NCBI RefSeq assembly: GCF_003626575.1
Contig: NZ_RBDY01000006.1
Location: forward strand, 233,909 to 297,908
Length of the DNA stretch: 64,000 bases
Reading direction: 5' to 3'
From: Streptomyces radicis
GTDB lineage: Bacteria > Actinomycetota > Actinomycetes > Streptomycetales > Streptomycetaceae
Shown piece after piece: positions 53,301 to 62,239 of this stretch. Made by a program: the position numbers and the translations under genes. The notes beneath the pieces were generated by a model. That model worked only from the letters and a program-made list of their open reading frames with translations. It had not been told where the DNA came from and made no database searches. Positions within the stretch are counted from its first letter, which is position 1; each line of letters starts with the position of its first letter.

Positions 53301-53430
53301 GCCCCGCGAGTCGATGGAGCCCCCCGGCACCCGCCCCACCCGCCTCCTCCCCGCGGGCGCGACGGGCACGGCCCTCATCGTCGCCGTCCTGCTGGCCCGC
53401 AGGGCGAACGCGCGCAGGGGAGGGGAGTAG
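50383..53430 (+). CDS. fused FAD-linked oxidase and Fe-S oxidoreductase (D-lactate/glycolate dehydrogenase type)
   Basis: 1015 residues. N-terminal FAD-binding_4 domain: LLSRGGGTSLAGQCCNAAV (about 83-100) and THPNCTIGGMIGNNSCGS. FAD-linked C-terminal domain: GHFGHGCVHTRIPFDL, LSGEHGDGQSRGELL and FDPGNRMNPGKVVDP. Two 4Fe-4S motifs follow: CVGVGKC...CPSY (about 567) and CLACKGCKTDCPVN (about 628). Then two CCG (cysteine-rich) domains with VCCGLTW and GCCGLAGNFGF. This is the single-chain GlcD+GlpC-like architecture of actinobacterial D-2-hydroxyacid dehydrogenases feeding electrons to the quinone pool. The C-terminus ends in a hydrophobic helix (TGTALIVAVLLARRA) that may tether it to the membrane. 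Confidence 0.93.
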   Translation: MDPIDLPMPMVRRPPVTADPDALASALRERVDGEVRFDAGSRAAYATDASNYRQIPIGVVLPRTPEAAAEAVAVCHEHDVPLLSRGGGTSLAGQCCNAAVVIDWSKYCHRLVSLDAGRRVCVVEPGIVLDDLNRRLAPHGLMYGPRPATHPNCTIGGMIGNNSCGSTAQTYGKVVDNIARLEILTHDGLRMWVGPTSDDELARLVSGNGREADIYRHLVALRERYAELVRERYPDIPRRVSGYNLDSLLPEHGFDVAGLLVGSESTLVTVLRAELELVPVEKHTALVVLGYPDIGAAADGVPAVLAHRPHTLEGVDDQLVTDQRIKHLNPDGLRVLPSGSAYLMVEFTGETREEADGKAHELLNALPDDVAHTWYDDPRHQAELWLVRESGLGATAHVPGRPDTWEGWEDAAVPPERLGDYLRGYEALCREFGYGRPAVYGHFGHGCVHTRIPFDLETAEGVTRMRAFVERAAELVIGLGGSLSGEHGDGQSRGELLVKMFGPELIEAFERLKAVFDPGNRMNPGKVVDPYHLDENLRLGADYRPMEPPTVFAFPADDGKFSRAAARCVGVGKCRSLEGGVMCPSYRATREEEHSTRGRARLLFEMVRNDSPVDGGWRSTEVADALDLCLACKGCKTDCPVNVDMATYKAEFLHHHWAGRVRPRAHYSMGWLPVVARLAAHAPRAVNAITSAPLLARAAKALGGIAPERDLPAFAEQRFTAWWRQRGEPRGSGRRGQVVLFPDTFTDHFHPSVARAAVEVLEAADFRVKVPTRAVCCGLTWISTGQLDMARRALRHTAAVLRDDLHAGIPVVGLEPSCAAVFRADASELLPRSDDITRLRDQTRTLAELLNERAPDWRPPPVDARAVVQRHCHQYAVLGFDAERDLLRRAGIEADILDAGCCGLAGNFGFERGHYDVSMACAEAALLPAVRRAPKDSLILADGFSCRTQIAQAERDRVPAHLAEALAAALPDPPRESMEPPGTRPTRLLPAGATGTALIVAVLLARRANARRGGE

Positions 53431-53661
53431 CGCGCCGCGGGAGCCGTCGAGCGCGTCAGTAGGGCCGGACCCGGGTCAGGACGCAGTGCGGCGACACGGC
53501 GTCGGCGACGACGACAGGCCAACCGTTGGCCTCGTGCTCATTCAACGGGCAGACCCCGGGCCCTTAGGCGGGCGAGAACGGACTGAACGGTCGTCGTCGG
53601 GGGCGTTGTCAGTGGGCGGTGTCATGATCGGGGGTGTCCACCGCGGGAGGGGAGTTGCGCG

Positions 53662-56004
53662 ATGAGTGCCGAACGGGCGGCCGCCGACAGCCATGATGTG
53701 ATCCAGGTGCGCCGCGCCAGGGAGAACAACCTCCGGGATGTCTCACTCGACATACCGAAGCGGCGGCTCAGCGTCTTCACCGGGGTCTCGGGGTCGGGGA
53801 AGTCGTCGCTGGTGTTCGGGACGATCGCCGCGGAGTCGCAGCGGCTCATCAACGAGACGTACACCGCGTTCATCCAGTCGTTCATGCCGACCCTGGGGCG
53901 GCCCGACGTCGACCAGCTGCGGAATCTCAGCGCGGCCATCGTCGTGGACCAGGAGCGGATGGGGGCCAACTCCCGTTCCACCGTGGGGACCGTCACCGAC
54001 GCGTACACCATGCTGCGCATCGTCTACAGCCGCCTGGGGACGCCGCACGTCGGGACGTCGTCGGCGTTCAGCTTCAACAGTCCCGAGGGCATGTGCCCCG
54101 CGTGCGAGGGCCTGGGCGAGGCGTCCACGATCGACGTGGGGGAGCTGCTCGACACGTCCCTCTCGCTCAACGAGGGGGCGATCACCGTTCCGGGCTTCGG
54201 CGTCGGGACGTGGTACTGGCAGGTGATGGCCTCCTGCGGGCTCTACGACCCCGACACCAAGGTGCGGGACTTCACGCCCGCCGAGCTGGACGACCTGCTG
54301 CACAAGGCGTCCACCAAGATCAGGGTCGGGTCGCACAACGTCACCTACGAGGGCCTGATCACCAAGATCCAGCGGACGTATCTGTCCAAGGACCGCGAGA
54401 AGATGCAGCCGCACCTGCGCGAATTCGTGGACCGGGCCGTGGTGTTCACCAGGTGCCCGTCCTGCGCGGGCACCCGGCTCAACGAGACGGCCCGCTCGTC
54501 GCTCGTCGGCGGCGTCTCCATCGCCGAGTGTTCCGCGATGCAGATGGACGAGCTCGCGGCGTTCGTCGGGGGCCTCGACGAGCCCTCGGTCGGGCCGATG
54601 CTGGCCGCGCTGCGGCACCTGCTCGACTCGCTCGTGGAGATAGGGCTCGGCTATCTCAGCCTGGACCGCACGTCGTCCACGCTCTCCGGCGGCGAGTCCC
54701 AGCGCGTGAAGATGGTGCGGCACCTGGGGTCGAGCCTCACCGATGTCACCTATGTCTTCGACGAGCCCACCACGGGTCTGCACCCGCACGACATCCAGCG
54801 GATGAACGACCTGCTGCTGCGGCTGCGCGACAAGGGGAACACCGTGCTGGTCGTGGAGCACAAGCCCGAGGTGATCCGCGTGGCCGACCACGTCGTGGAC
54901 CTCGGCCCCGGCGCGGGCGAGGACGGCGGCACCGTCTGCTACGCGGGGGATGTCGCGGGCCTGCGCGCCTCGGACACGCTGACCGGGCGGCACATCGAGC
55001 ACAGGACCGCGCTGCGCGACGCGGTGCGCGGTCCTCGGGGGCGGCTGGAGATCAGGGGCGCCACCTCGCACAACCTCAGAAACGTCGACGTGGACATACC
55101 GCTGGGCGTGCTCACGGTCGTGACGGGCGTGGCGGGCTCGGGCAAGAGCTCGCTCATCCATGGCGCGCTGCCGGGCCGCGCGGGGGTCGTGGTGGCCGAC
55201 CAGTCGCCGATCCGCGGCTCCCGCCGGAGCAACCCCGCGACCTACACCGGCCTGCTCGGCCCGATCCGCACGGCGTTCGCCAAGGCCAACGGGGTCAAGC
55301 CGAGCCTGTTCAGCGCGAATTCGGAGGGCGCCTGCTCCCACTGCAACGGGATAGGGCTCGTCTACACGGACCTGGCGATGATGGCGGGCGTGGCGTCGGT
55401 GTGCGAGCAGTGCCAGGGGAAGCGGTTCACGCCCGAGGTGCTGACGTACACGCTCGACGGCAAGGACATCAGCGAGGTCCTGGCCATGTCCGTGGCGGAG
55501 GCGCACACGTTCTTCCCCTCGGGGCAGGCGGCCGCGGTGCTGCGGCGGCTGATGGACGTGGGCCTCGGCTATGTGCGTCTCGGGCAGCCGTTGACGACGC
55601 TGTCGGGCGGGGAGCGGCAGCGGCTCAAGCTGGCGATCCACATGGCGGAGAAGGCCGCGATCTATGTGCTGGACGAGCCGACCACGGGACTGCACCTGGC
55701 GGATGTCGATCAGCTGCTCGCGCTGCTCGACCGCCTGGTCGACGCCGGGAACAGCGTGATCGTCATCGAGCACCACCAGGCCGTGATGGCCCACGCCGAC
55801 TGGCTGATCGACCTCGGCCCCGGCGCGGGGCACGACGGCGGTCAGGTGGTGTTCACGGGGACCCCGGCGGAGCTGGTGGCCCGCGGGGACACGCTGACCG
55901 CGCGGCATCTGCGGGCCTATGTGGGCAAGGAAGTCGGCAACGAAGTCGGCGAGGAAGTCGGCGGGGACCTGGGCGAGGGCGCGGGCAGGGGGGCCGAGCG
56001 GTGA
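53662..56004 (+). CDS. UvrA-like ABC ATPase (short paralogue)
   Basis: 780 residues. Two ABC modules with zinc motifs. Walker A1 GVSGSGKSS (about 41-49), CPACEGLGE, CPSCAGTRL, signature LSGGESQRVKM, Walker B VFDEPTTGLHPHD. Then Walker A2 GVAGSGKSS (about 490), CSHCNGIGL, CEQCQGKRF, signature LSGGERQRLKL and VLDEPTTGLHLAD. At 780 residues it is shorter than repair UvrA (~950), lacking much of the UvrB/DNA-binding insertion. Such class II paralogues occur in antibiotic producers and are linked to intercalator resistance. The C-terminal tail repeats GxEVGxEVG. Its stop overlaps the next gene's GTG by 4 bases. Confidence 0.93.
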   Translation: MSAERAAADSHDVIQVRRARENNLRDVSLDIPKRRLSVFTGVSGSGKSSLVFGTIAAESQRLINETYTAFIQSFMPTLGRPDVDQLRNLSAAIVVDQERMGANSRSTVGTVTDAYTMLRIVYSRLGTPHVGTSSAFSFNSPEGMCPACEGLGEASTIDVGELLDTSLSLNEGAITVPGFGVGTWYWQVMASCGLYDPDTKVRDFTPAELDDLLHKASTKIRVGSHNVTYEGLITKIQRTYLSKDREKMQPHLREFVDRAVVFTRCPSCAGTRLNETARSSLVGGVSIAECSAMQMDELAAFVGGLDEPSVGPMLAALRHLLDSLVEIGLGYLSLDRTSSTLSGGESQRVKMVRHLGSSLTDVTYVFDEPTTGLHPHDIQRMNDLLLRLRDKGNTVLVVEHKPEVIRVADHVVDLGPGAGEDGGTVCYAGDVAGLRASDTLTGRHIEHRTALRDAVRGPRGRLEIRGATSHNLRNVDVDIPLGVLTVVTGVAGSGKSSLIHGALPGRAGVVVADQSPIRGSRRSNPATYTGLLGPIRTAFAKANGVKPSLFSANSEGACSHCNGIGLVYTDLAMMAGVASVCEQCQGKRFTPEVLTYTLDGKDISEVLAMSVAEAHTFFPSGQAAAVLRRLMDVGLGYVRLGQPLTTLSGGERQRLKLAIHMAEKAAIYVLDEPTTGLHLADVDQLLALLDRLVDAGNSVIVIEHHQAVMAHADWLIDLGPGAGHDGGQVVFTGTPAELVARGDTLTARHLRAYVGKEVGNEVGEEVGGDLGEGAGRGAER

Positions 56005-57683
56005 CCCCGCCCCTGCCGTCCGGGGCCCTGCGGGCGCTGCTCGCCGGGCCGTTCGCGGGCCGAGGCGACGTGCCCGCGGCGCTGCTCGCCGCGGCGGCGG
56101 CGAGCGAGGACGCCGAGGCGGCGCGGGCCGCGTTGACCCACCCGGCCTGCCCGGCGGCGTTGCGCGCCGAGACGCTGCGAGCCGCGTCCGACGGGCGCCT
56201 GGCGCGGCTCGCGGAGGACGCGGGGCCGTTCGCGGCCGACGGGGTGATCGCCGAGCTGCGGCGTCGCACGCCGGAGCCGCCGCCGATGACGGCCGAGCCG
56301 CGGGACGGCCGATCGGCCGCGTGGGCCGTGCTGGTCGAGGCGGATCCCGAGCGGATCCCCGAGGCCGTGTTCGACGCGGCGGTCCGGCTGTTGCCCGGGC
56401 CGCCCGCGCAGCACCGCGAGGGCGAGAGCGTCGAACGGTGGATGCGGGAGCACCGCGCCGCGCGGGCGGCGTGGCGGGCGATGTGGCTCGAGCTGCTGCG
56501 GCGCCACCGGGGCAGGCAGCGGCGGCTGTCGGCGCTGCTCGAGGGCTCCCCCGCCCAGACGGAGATCCGGCACCTGCTGATGGACGAGCTGGTGGACTCG
56601 GCCGAGCCCGAGCTGCTCACGGAGGTGGCGCTCGCGGATCTGGCGCAGTTCGCGGGGGCGGTGCTGACCACCAGGGTGTGCCGGGAGATACGCGCGGGCC
56701 TGGCGCGGGAGGCGGCGCGGGAGCGGTTCGCCGACGAGCTCGCGGCGCTCCCCGACGAGGCGCGGCGGCTGCCCGAGGCGTATCTGGGCGACCTCGGGCT
56801 CGACATGGACCGGGGCGCGGGCGCGGCGGCGCACTGGATGGCCTCGGCGGCGGGTGGCCGCTGGCGGACCCTGCTGCGCGGCCCGGCCGAGGGGTGGCCG
56901 CTGTCCGAGGAGGCGCGGGTGGGGCTGGCGCGCCGGTTCGCGGAGACGGCGGCCGAGGCGTTGGCGCTGTGGGAGCCGGAGCCAGGGCGTCCGGTCGGCC
57001 GGGTGGACCAGCTGCGCTGGGTCGCGGTGGCGCTCGGGTATCTGCCGTCCGTGGAAGGGCCGTTGCGCGAGCGGCTGCGGGCGCTGGTGGCCGACGCGCG
57101 GCGGGGCCGTCATCTGCGGCGTGGCTCACGGAAGTTCGACGACGCGCTGGCCGTGATCGAGCGCGCCGTCGCCGAGGTCCCCGCGGCGCCCGAAGCGGTG
57201 TCGCCGCACGAGCTGGCGCACGCGCCCGAGGGGGTGCTCGGCGACTATCTGGACCGGCACGCGGGCGATGACGCGCTGGTGGAGAAGGCGCTGCTGTCGT
57301 TCGCGCTGGGCAGGCGGGGCGACTTCGCCGCGGTCCTGTCCCGGCACTCGGCCCCTGCCGAGGCGCTGCCGCGCCTCACGCTCGGCCTGCGCCGCCTGCT
57401 CGCGGACGGCCCCGGCGCCGAGGCGTGGACCCGGGCGGCGCTCTCCGCCCCCGGGTGCGCCGCCGAGACGATACGCGCCCTGCCCGCCTGGGCCGCCATG
57501 AGCGACGCGTCCCCCGAGGTCACCGCCCTGGTCGCCGCCGCCATCGGCGACGACCCGACGGCGTGGGAGCGGCTGGCCGCGAGCCCGATCGGGCCCGAAG
57601 GGCCGCACGCGTGGCGCCGCCTCGGCGACATCCTGGACGCGGCCCGCGACGCGACCCCGTGGCCCAAGGCGCCCGCCGCCTGA
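56001..57683 (+). CDS. hypothetical alpha-helical repeat protein coupled to the UvrA paralogue
   Basis: 560 residues from GTG 56001, in GTGA overlap with the UvrA-like gene. Almost entirely helical, very rich in Ala, Arg, Leu and Glu, with repeating ~30-40-residue helix pairs (ALLAAAAASEDAEAARAALTHPACPAALR and later LSAPGCAAETIRALPAWAAM, each a short helix, 'xPxCP/GCA', helix). The pattern suggests a HEAT/ARM-like solenoid. No catalytic motif, signal or membrane segment. Co-translation suggests it assists the UvrA-like protein. It converges on the NTF2-like gene with a one-base gap. Confidence 0.75.
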   Translation: MTPPLPSGALRALLAGPFAGRGDVPAALLAAAAASEDAEAARAALTHPACPAALRAETLRAASDGRLARLAEDAGPFAADGVIAELRRRTPEPPPMTAEPRDGRSAAWAVLVEADPERIPEAVFDAAVRLLPGPPAQHREGESVERWMREHRAARAAWRAMWLELLRRHRGRQRRLSALLEGSPAQTEIRHLLMDELVDSAEPELLTEVALADLAQFAGAVLTTRVCREIRAGLAREAARERFADELAALPDEARRLPEAYLGDLGLDMDRGAGAAAHWMASAAGGRWRTLLRGPAEGWPLSEEARVGLARRFAETAAEALALWEPEPGRPVGRVDQLRWVAVALGYLPSVEGPLRERLRALVADARRGRHLRRGSRKFDDALAVIERAVAEVPAAPEAVSPHELAHAPEGVLGDYLDRHAGDDALVEKALLSFALGRRGDFAAVLSRHSAPAEALPRLTLGLRRLLADGPGAEAWTRAALSAPGCAAETIRALPAWAAMSDASPEVTALVAAAIGDDPTAWERLAASPIGPEGPHAWRRLGDILDAARDATPWPKAPAA

Positions 57684-57684
57684 G

Positions 57685-58074
57685 CTACAGCATCAGCGCC
57701 GTGCGTTCGCCGATGGGGGTGAGGTGGAGGGCGGCCAGGCGCCAGGTGCCGTGGGCCGCCGTGAGGAACTGACTGACGCGGAACGCCCCTTCCACGTCGC
57801 GGCCCTCGTAGACGCTCTGCTGCCGCTGCACGCCGAGGGCGACGGCGGCGCCGCCGTAGCGGCGCAGCTCGACGTCCTCCCACGTGAACAGGTCGTGCAC
57901 CAGGGCCCCCGAGGAGTAGCGCGCCAGCCAACGTGCGCGGTCGAGGACCGTGCCGAGGGAGCCCACCGCGGCGAAGTCGCCGGTGAGGAGGGTGTCCAAC
58001 GCCTCGATGTCGCCCCGTAGTTCGGCCCGGGCCCACCGCCCGCCGAACTCAACGAGCTCCAGGTCGCCTTGCAT
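57685..58074 (-). CDS. NTF2/SnoaL-like protein
   Basis: 129 residues from ATG 58074, with GAGGAGG 6 bases upstream. One cone-shaped NTF2-like domain: GRWARAELRGDIEALDTLLTGDFAAVGSLG, VLDRARWLARYSSGALVHDLFTWEDVELRRYG and FRVSQFLTAAHGTWRLAALHLTPI. Members are small-molecule isomerases, dehydratases or ligand binders; no conserved catalytic dyad is evident here. Monocistronic. Confidence 0.88.
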   Translation of the reverse strand: MQGDLELVEFGGRWARAELRGDIEALDTLLTGDFAAVGSLGTVLDRARWLARYSSGALVHDLFTWEDVELRRYGGAAVALGVQRQQSVYEGRDVEGAFRVSQFLTAAHGTWRLAALHLTPIGERTALML

Positions 58075-58167
58075 GTCCCGCCTCCTCGCGCGTGGGGTGG
58101 TCGCGACCCCCCACCCTCCGCCGAGGTCACCCCGCACCACATCGGCCGGGAGGAGGGCATCCCCGTA

Positions 58168-59266
58168 CTACCGAGGAGGTATGACGGAGCCGAGCCACAG
58201 GGCGTCGCGGGCGCGGGTCATGGCGACGAACAGCTGGCGGCGGGCCAGCTCACGGCGTTCGGCGGCGGCCTCGCTGTCCGGCGCGTCGCCGTTGCCCGCG
58301 GGTGAGCAGCCGGTGGTAGTCGTCGATGGCGCGCCTGGTGGGGCAGAGCACGGCCGAGCCGCCCAGGGGCCCGGGGGCCCGCAGGGCGTCGAGGAGCGCC
58401 TGGTCGTGCTCGGCCGCGGAGTGGAGCGTGACCCGGGTGACGCCGCCCCTGCGGAGCACCGGCTCGACGTCGCGGCGCCCCGCGGTGCGCACCTCGTCGA
58501 TGTCCTCGAAGGCGTCGTCGGCGACGACGGCCAGGGCCGCCTGGAGGGTGTCGGCGGCGTTGCGGTAGTTGGTGCGCAGGACCTGCCCGCGGTCGCCCCT
58601 GATGTCGATGCCCGCCTCGGACAGGCGGAACCCCCCGGGACGGACGGCCTGTTGGCCGTCGCCGATGAGCAGCAGGCCGTTGGGGGCGTCGCCCGTCAGG
58701 GAGTGCGGCAGCCGGATGCCGACGAGGGTGAGGTCCTGGACCTCGTCGACGACGACCGCGCCGTAGGGGCTCGCGGCGGGGTCGCTCGCGCGGCTCTCGG
58801 CGAGGGCGAGGGCGAGGATGTCGTTGAAGTCGTGCACGCCGCGCTCGGCGCGCAGCCGCTCGTACTCCTCGTACGGGGCCCACACCGCCTCCCGGTGCGC
58901 CCGGGTGAGCCGCGGCCTGCGGCTGCGCCTGACCACCGCCGCGTACGCGTCGAAGGTCGTGATGCCGCGGCCCTTGATGACGTGGTCGACTCGAGGCGGT
59001 CGGCCACGGTCCTCGCCAACGCGGCGGTGAGCCGGGGCCGTTCGCGCAGCAGCGCGGCTCGGAGACCGCCCGCTCGGCCGTCGCGGTCACGGCGAGCAGC
59101 TTGTCGATCTCCGCGTCCCTGTCCTCGCCCGCCGCGGTCAACCGGCCCTGCATGAGCCGGGGTTCGGGACGCCACGCCTTGACGTCGATGACCCCTGCTC
59201 GCGCAGGAGCCGTTCCTGTCGGCGCGCCTCCGGCGCCTTGCGCCGTGCCGAGTCCCCTGCCGCCAT
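58168..59266 (-). pseudogene. decayed UvrD/Rep-family superfamily I DNA helicase
   Basis: Read in three frames, a complete N- and C-terminus of a UvrD-like helicase survives. The N-terminus starts at ATG 59266 (SARRKAPEARRQERLLREQG). One base is lost, shifting to the frame reading DVKAWRPEPRLMQGRLTAAG. Another shift follows near ERAVSE, then a third block with FNDILALALAE, VVVDEVQDLT (motif II), LLIGDGQQAVRPGG (motif III) and QVLRTNYRNAADT (motif IV). The C-terminus after another shift reads ARRQLFVAMTRARDALWLG. The Walker A region (GxxGxGKT) is deleted. At 1.1 kb, roughly half the expected length. No functional helicase can be made. Confidence 0.88.
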
Positions 59267-59374
59267 GGTGTCCCTCCCCGTCTGACGCGGAGTGATGATC
59301 CTAGGACAGTCCGTCGAGGGTGGCAGGGGGTCAACGACAGGGGACGCCATGGCTCGGGGCCAACGGCTCGGGAA

Positions 59375-61441
59375 TCAGGGGGCCTTGGTCGGGGCCGGGG
59401 TCGGGGACGGGGAGGGGGTCGTCGGGGCCTCGCTCAGGCCGTAGCGGGTGTGGAGGGTGCGCAGGGGGGTGGGGGACCACCAGGCGCGGCGGCCCAGGAG
59501 GGTCATCGTCGCGGGGACCAGGAGCATGCGGACCAGGGTGGCGTCGATGAGGACGGCGAGGGTGAGGCCGAGGCCGATCTGGAGGATCGGGGAGAAGCCG
59601 CCGGTCATGAACGCGCCGAACACCACGGCCAGGAGGAGCGCCGCGCAGGAGACGACGCGGCCCGAGCGGCGCAACCCGGTGACCACGGCCGTGTGCGGGT
59701 CTCCGCTGTCGAGCCACGCCTCGCGCATGCGGGCCAGGATGAACAGCTCGTAGTCCATCGCGAGGCCGAAGGCGATCGCGAGGATGAGCGGCGGGGCGGT
59801 GATGTTGAGGGCGCCCAGGTCGTCCTGGAAGACGAGCACGACCGCGCCGAGTGCGGCGCCGAGGCTCAGCAGGGTGGTCAGGATCGTTCGGATCGGCAGC
59901 AGAAGCGATCCGGTGAAGGCGAACAACAGCACAAAGATGGAGACCAGAACGATCGCGACCGCCCAGGGGGTGCGTTCGGCGAGCATGGCGCGGAAGTCGA
60001 CGAGGCGGGCCGCCGGCCCGGTGACCTCGACCAGCTCGTCGCCGCGCAGGGCGCGGATGTCCTCGACGAGGCCGGTGGCGGTGGGCCCGTCCACCTCGCC
60101 CGCGGGGGTGAGGCGCACGATCACCGCGCCGTCGTCCAACGGGGTGGTGCTGGCCGAGGCGACGCCCGGGAGCGACTGAACGCGTTCGGCGATGTCCGGA
60201 TCGGCATCAGGTGCCATCAGAACGGTGATCGGGGAGATACCGGTTCCCTCCGGATAGTGATCCTCAAGGGCGTCGTAGAGGCCCCTGGCCTCGGTCGACG
60301 CGGGCAGCGAACGGGCGTCCCCCACGGCCATGGTGAGCCCCGCGACCGGCGACGCGAGGAGCACGAGCGGCGCCACGGTGGCGGCGGTCACGACCAGCGG
60401 GCGGCGGGCGGCGAAGCGGGCCACCCGGGCGAAGAACGCGCCCGAGTCGGCCGCGGGCCCGGCGGGCGCGATCTTCTTCCCGAAGCGGGTGAGCAGCGCG
60501 GGCAGCAGCGTCAACGCCGCCAGCATATCCACGACGACCACCGCGGCGGCGGCCAGGCCCATGCTGCGCAGGAACGGACTCGGGAACACCAGCAGCCCCG
60601 CCAGACTCACCGCCACGGTCAGCCCGGAGAACAGCACGGTCCGCCCCGCGCGCCGCACGGTCCCGGTGACGGCCTCGACCACGTCGTCGGTGGCGCGGCG
60701 CTCCTCGCGGAAGGTGACCACCATCAGCAGCGCGTAGTCCACGGCGAGGCCGAGCCCGAGCATGGTGGTCAACTGGACGGCGTAGACGGAGACTTCGGTG
60801 ACCAGGCTGAAGAGGTGGAGGGCGAGGAACGCGCCCGCGACGCCGCTGACCGCCACCATCAGCGGGAGCCCCGCGGCACGCAGCCCGCCGAAGATGACGA
60901 GGAGCAGCGCGAGGACGACGGGCAGGGAGATCAACTCGGCGCGCTGGACGTCCTCCTGGGCGCGGGCGCCCATCTCCTCGCCCAGCAGGGGGCCGCCGCT
61001 GACGTTGACCTCGGCGTCGGCGCGGTCCTCGATGGCGCGGATCACATCGACCGCGTTCTGGAGGGAATCGCCGTCGTCGCGAGCGAACTCGATCGGGATC
61101 AGCAGGGCTCTGCCGTCTTCCGACGGAATCGGATCGGGTACGGCGGAGACATCGGGCAGGGCGCGGACGTCGGCGAGGGCGCGTTCGACCTCGGCGGTCA
61201 GCGCGGGATCGGTGACGTCGTCGGACTCGATCACGGCGGTGATCGATCCGTCCAGGGGATCGATCCGGTCGAGGGTGGCCGTTGCGCGGTCGGATTCGCT
61301 TCCGGGCACGGATTCGACCGTTTCGATCAGGCGGCCGAAGACGCCGGTGCCGATGCCGAAGCCGACGACGATCAGCAGGGCCCAGACCCCGATGACGGTG
61401 AGCGGGCGGCGGGTGGCCACGCGTGCGAACGTTCCCAGCAT
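59375..61441 (-). CDS. MMPL family RND-type transporter
   Basis: 688 residues from ATG 61441 (GGAGG 7 bases upstream). RND layout: first helix VIGVWALLIVVGFGIGTGVFG, an extracytoplasmic loop (about 35-155), five helices including the proton-relay region LGLGLAVDYALLMVVTFREE, a second loop (about 370-485), then six helices with FGLAMDYELFILARMREAW. Both VDYALL and MDYELF are the conserved acidic motifs. MMPL proteins export lipids, antibiotics or siderophores. It follows a NarL-type regulator gene by 144 bases on the same strand and may be its target. Confidence 0.93.
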   Translation of the reverse strand: MLGTFARVATRRPLTVIGVWALLIVVGFGIGTGVFGRLIETVESVPGSESDRATATLDRIDPLDGSITAVIESDDVTDPALTAEVERALADVRALPDVSAVPDPIPSEDGRALLIPIEFARDDGDSLQNAVDVIRAIEDRADAEVNVSGGPLLGEEMGARAQEDVQRAELISLPVVLALLLVIFGGLRAAGLPLMVAVSGVAGAFLALHLFSLVTEVSVYAVQLTTMLGLGLAVDYALLMVVTFREERRATDDVVEAVTGTVRRAGRTVLFSGLTVAVSLAGLLVFPSPFLRSMGLAAAAVVVVDMLAALTLLPALLTRFGKKIAPAGPAADSGAFFARVARFAARRPLVVTAATVAPLVLLASPVAGLTMAVGDARSLPASTEARGLYDALEDHYPEGTGISPITVLMAPDADPDIAERVQSLPGVASASTTPLDDGAVIVRLTPAGEVDGPTATGLVEDIRALRGDELVEVTGPAARLVDFRAMLAERTPWAVAIVLVSIFVLLFAFTGSLLLPIRTILTTLLSLGAALGAVVLVFQDDLGALNITAPPLILAIAFGLAMDYELFILARMREAWLDSGDPHTAVVTGLRRSGRVVSCAALLLAVVFGAFMTGGFSPILQIGLGLTLAVLIDATLVRMLLVPATMTLLGRRAWWSPTPLRTLHTRYGLSEAPTTPSPSPTPAPTKAP

Positions 61442-61585
61442 GGTGGTGCCTCCTCAGGGCGAGCGGCGCGCTCGGGACGCGCTCGGGTCGGTCAGGAGGC
61501 TTCAGCGTGGCGCGCGGAGGGGGCCCGGCGGATCGCCGGTGCGGGCGGTCTCGGGACTCGCCCGCGCGGGGGAGCCGGGGGGCGG

Positions 61586-62239
61586 TCAGTCGGCCCCGGG
61601 GGTGACAAGTCCGGTCTCGTACGCGCAGATCACGGCCTGGATGCGGTCACGGAGGCCCAACTTGGCGAGGATGTTCGACACATGCGTCTTCACGGTGTGG
61701 TCGCTGACCACCAGGGCGGCGGCGATCTCGGCGTTGGTCAGACCCCGGGCCAGCAGCCGCAGGGTCTCCTCCTCGCGCGCGGTGAGAACCTTCAGCCGGG
61801 TGGAGGGAACGGCGGGGCGGCGGCGGGTGAGGTCGGCGACCAGGCGCCGGGTGACGGAGGGCGCGAGCAGCGAGTCGCCCGCCGCGACCACGCGCACGGC
61901 GTGCACCAGGTCATCCCGGCGAACATCCTTGAGCAAAAAGCCACTGGCCCCCGCATACAAGGCGTCATAGACGTACTCGTCCAGATCGAACGTCGTCAGC
62001 ATCACGACACGGCACGCGCTGCTCTCGCACACGCGCCGCGCCGCCTCGATCCCGTCCATGCCGGGCATGCGGATGTCGAGCAGGAGCACGTCGGGCGCGT
62101 GCGCCGCGACGGCGGCGACGGCCTCGGCCCCGTCGCCCGCCTCGGCGACGACCTCGATGTCCGGCTGCGCCTCGAGGATCATGCTGAATCCGCTGCGGAC
62201 CAGCTCCTGGTCGTCCGCGACGACGACGCGGATACTCAT
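61586..62239 (-). CDS. NarL/FixJ-type response regulator
   Basis: 217 residues from ATG 62239. Receiver domain with phospho-acceptor D55 (VLLLDIRMPGMDG), acidic pocket DD (9-10) and conserved K in GFLLKDV (about 105). LuxR-type HTH at about 150-212: LTAREEETLRLLARGLTNAEIAAALVVSDHTVKTHVSNILAKLGLRDR. Its start overlaps the kinase stop by 4 bases (ATGA). Probable target: the adjacent MMPL exporter. Confidence 0.97.
   Translation of the reverse strand: MSIRVVVADDQELVRSGFSMILEAQPDIEVVAEAGDGAEAVAAVAAHAPDVLLLDIRMPGMDGIEAARRVCESSACRVVMLTTFDLDEYVYDALYAGASGFLLKDVRRDDLVHAVRVVAAGDSLLAPSVTRRLVADLTRRRPAVPSTRLKVLTAREEETLRLLARGLTNAEIAAALVVSDHTVKTHVSNILAKLGLRDRIQAVICAYETGLVTPGAD

Noticed and set aside
53440..53560. 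Short minus-strand frame ending ...SPHCVLTRVRPY
   Set aside because: About 29-34 codons from a possible TTG with no ribosome site; plausible composition but not enough to call a gene.
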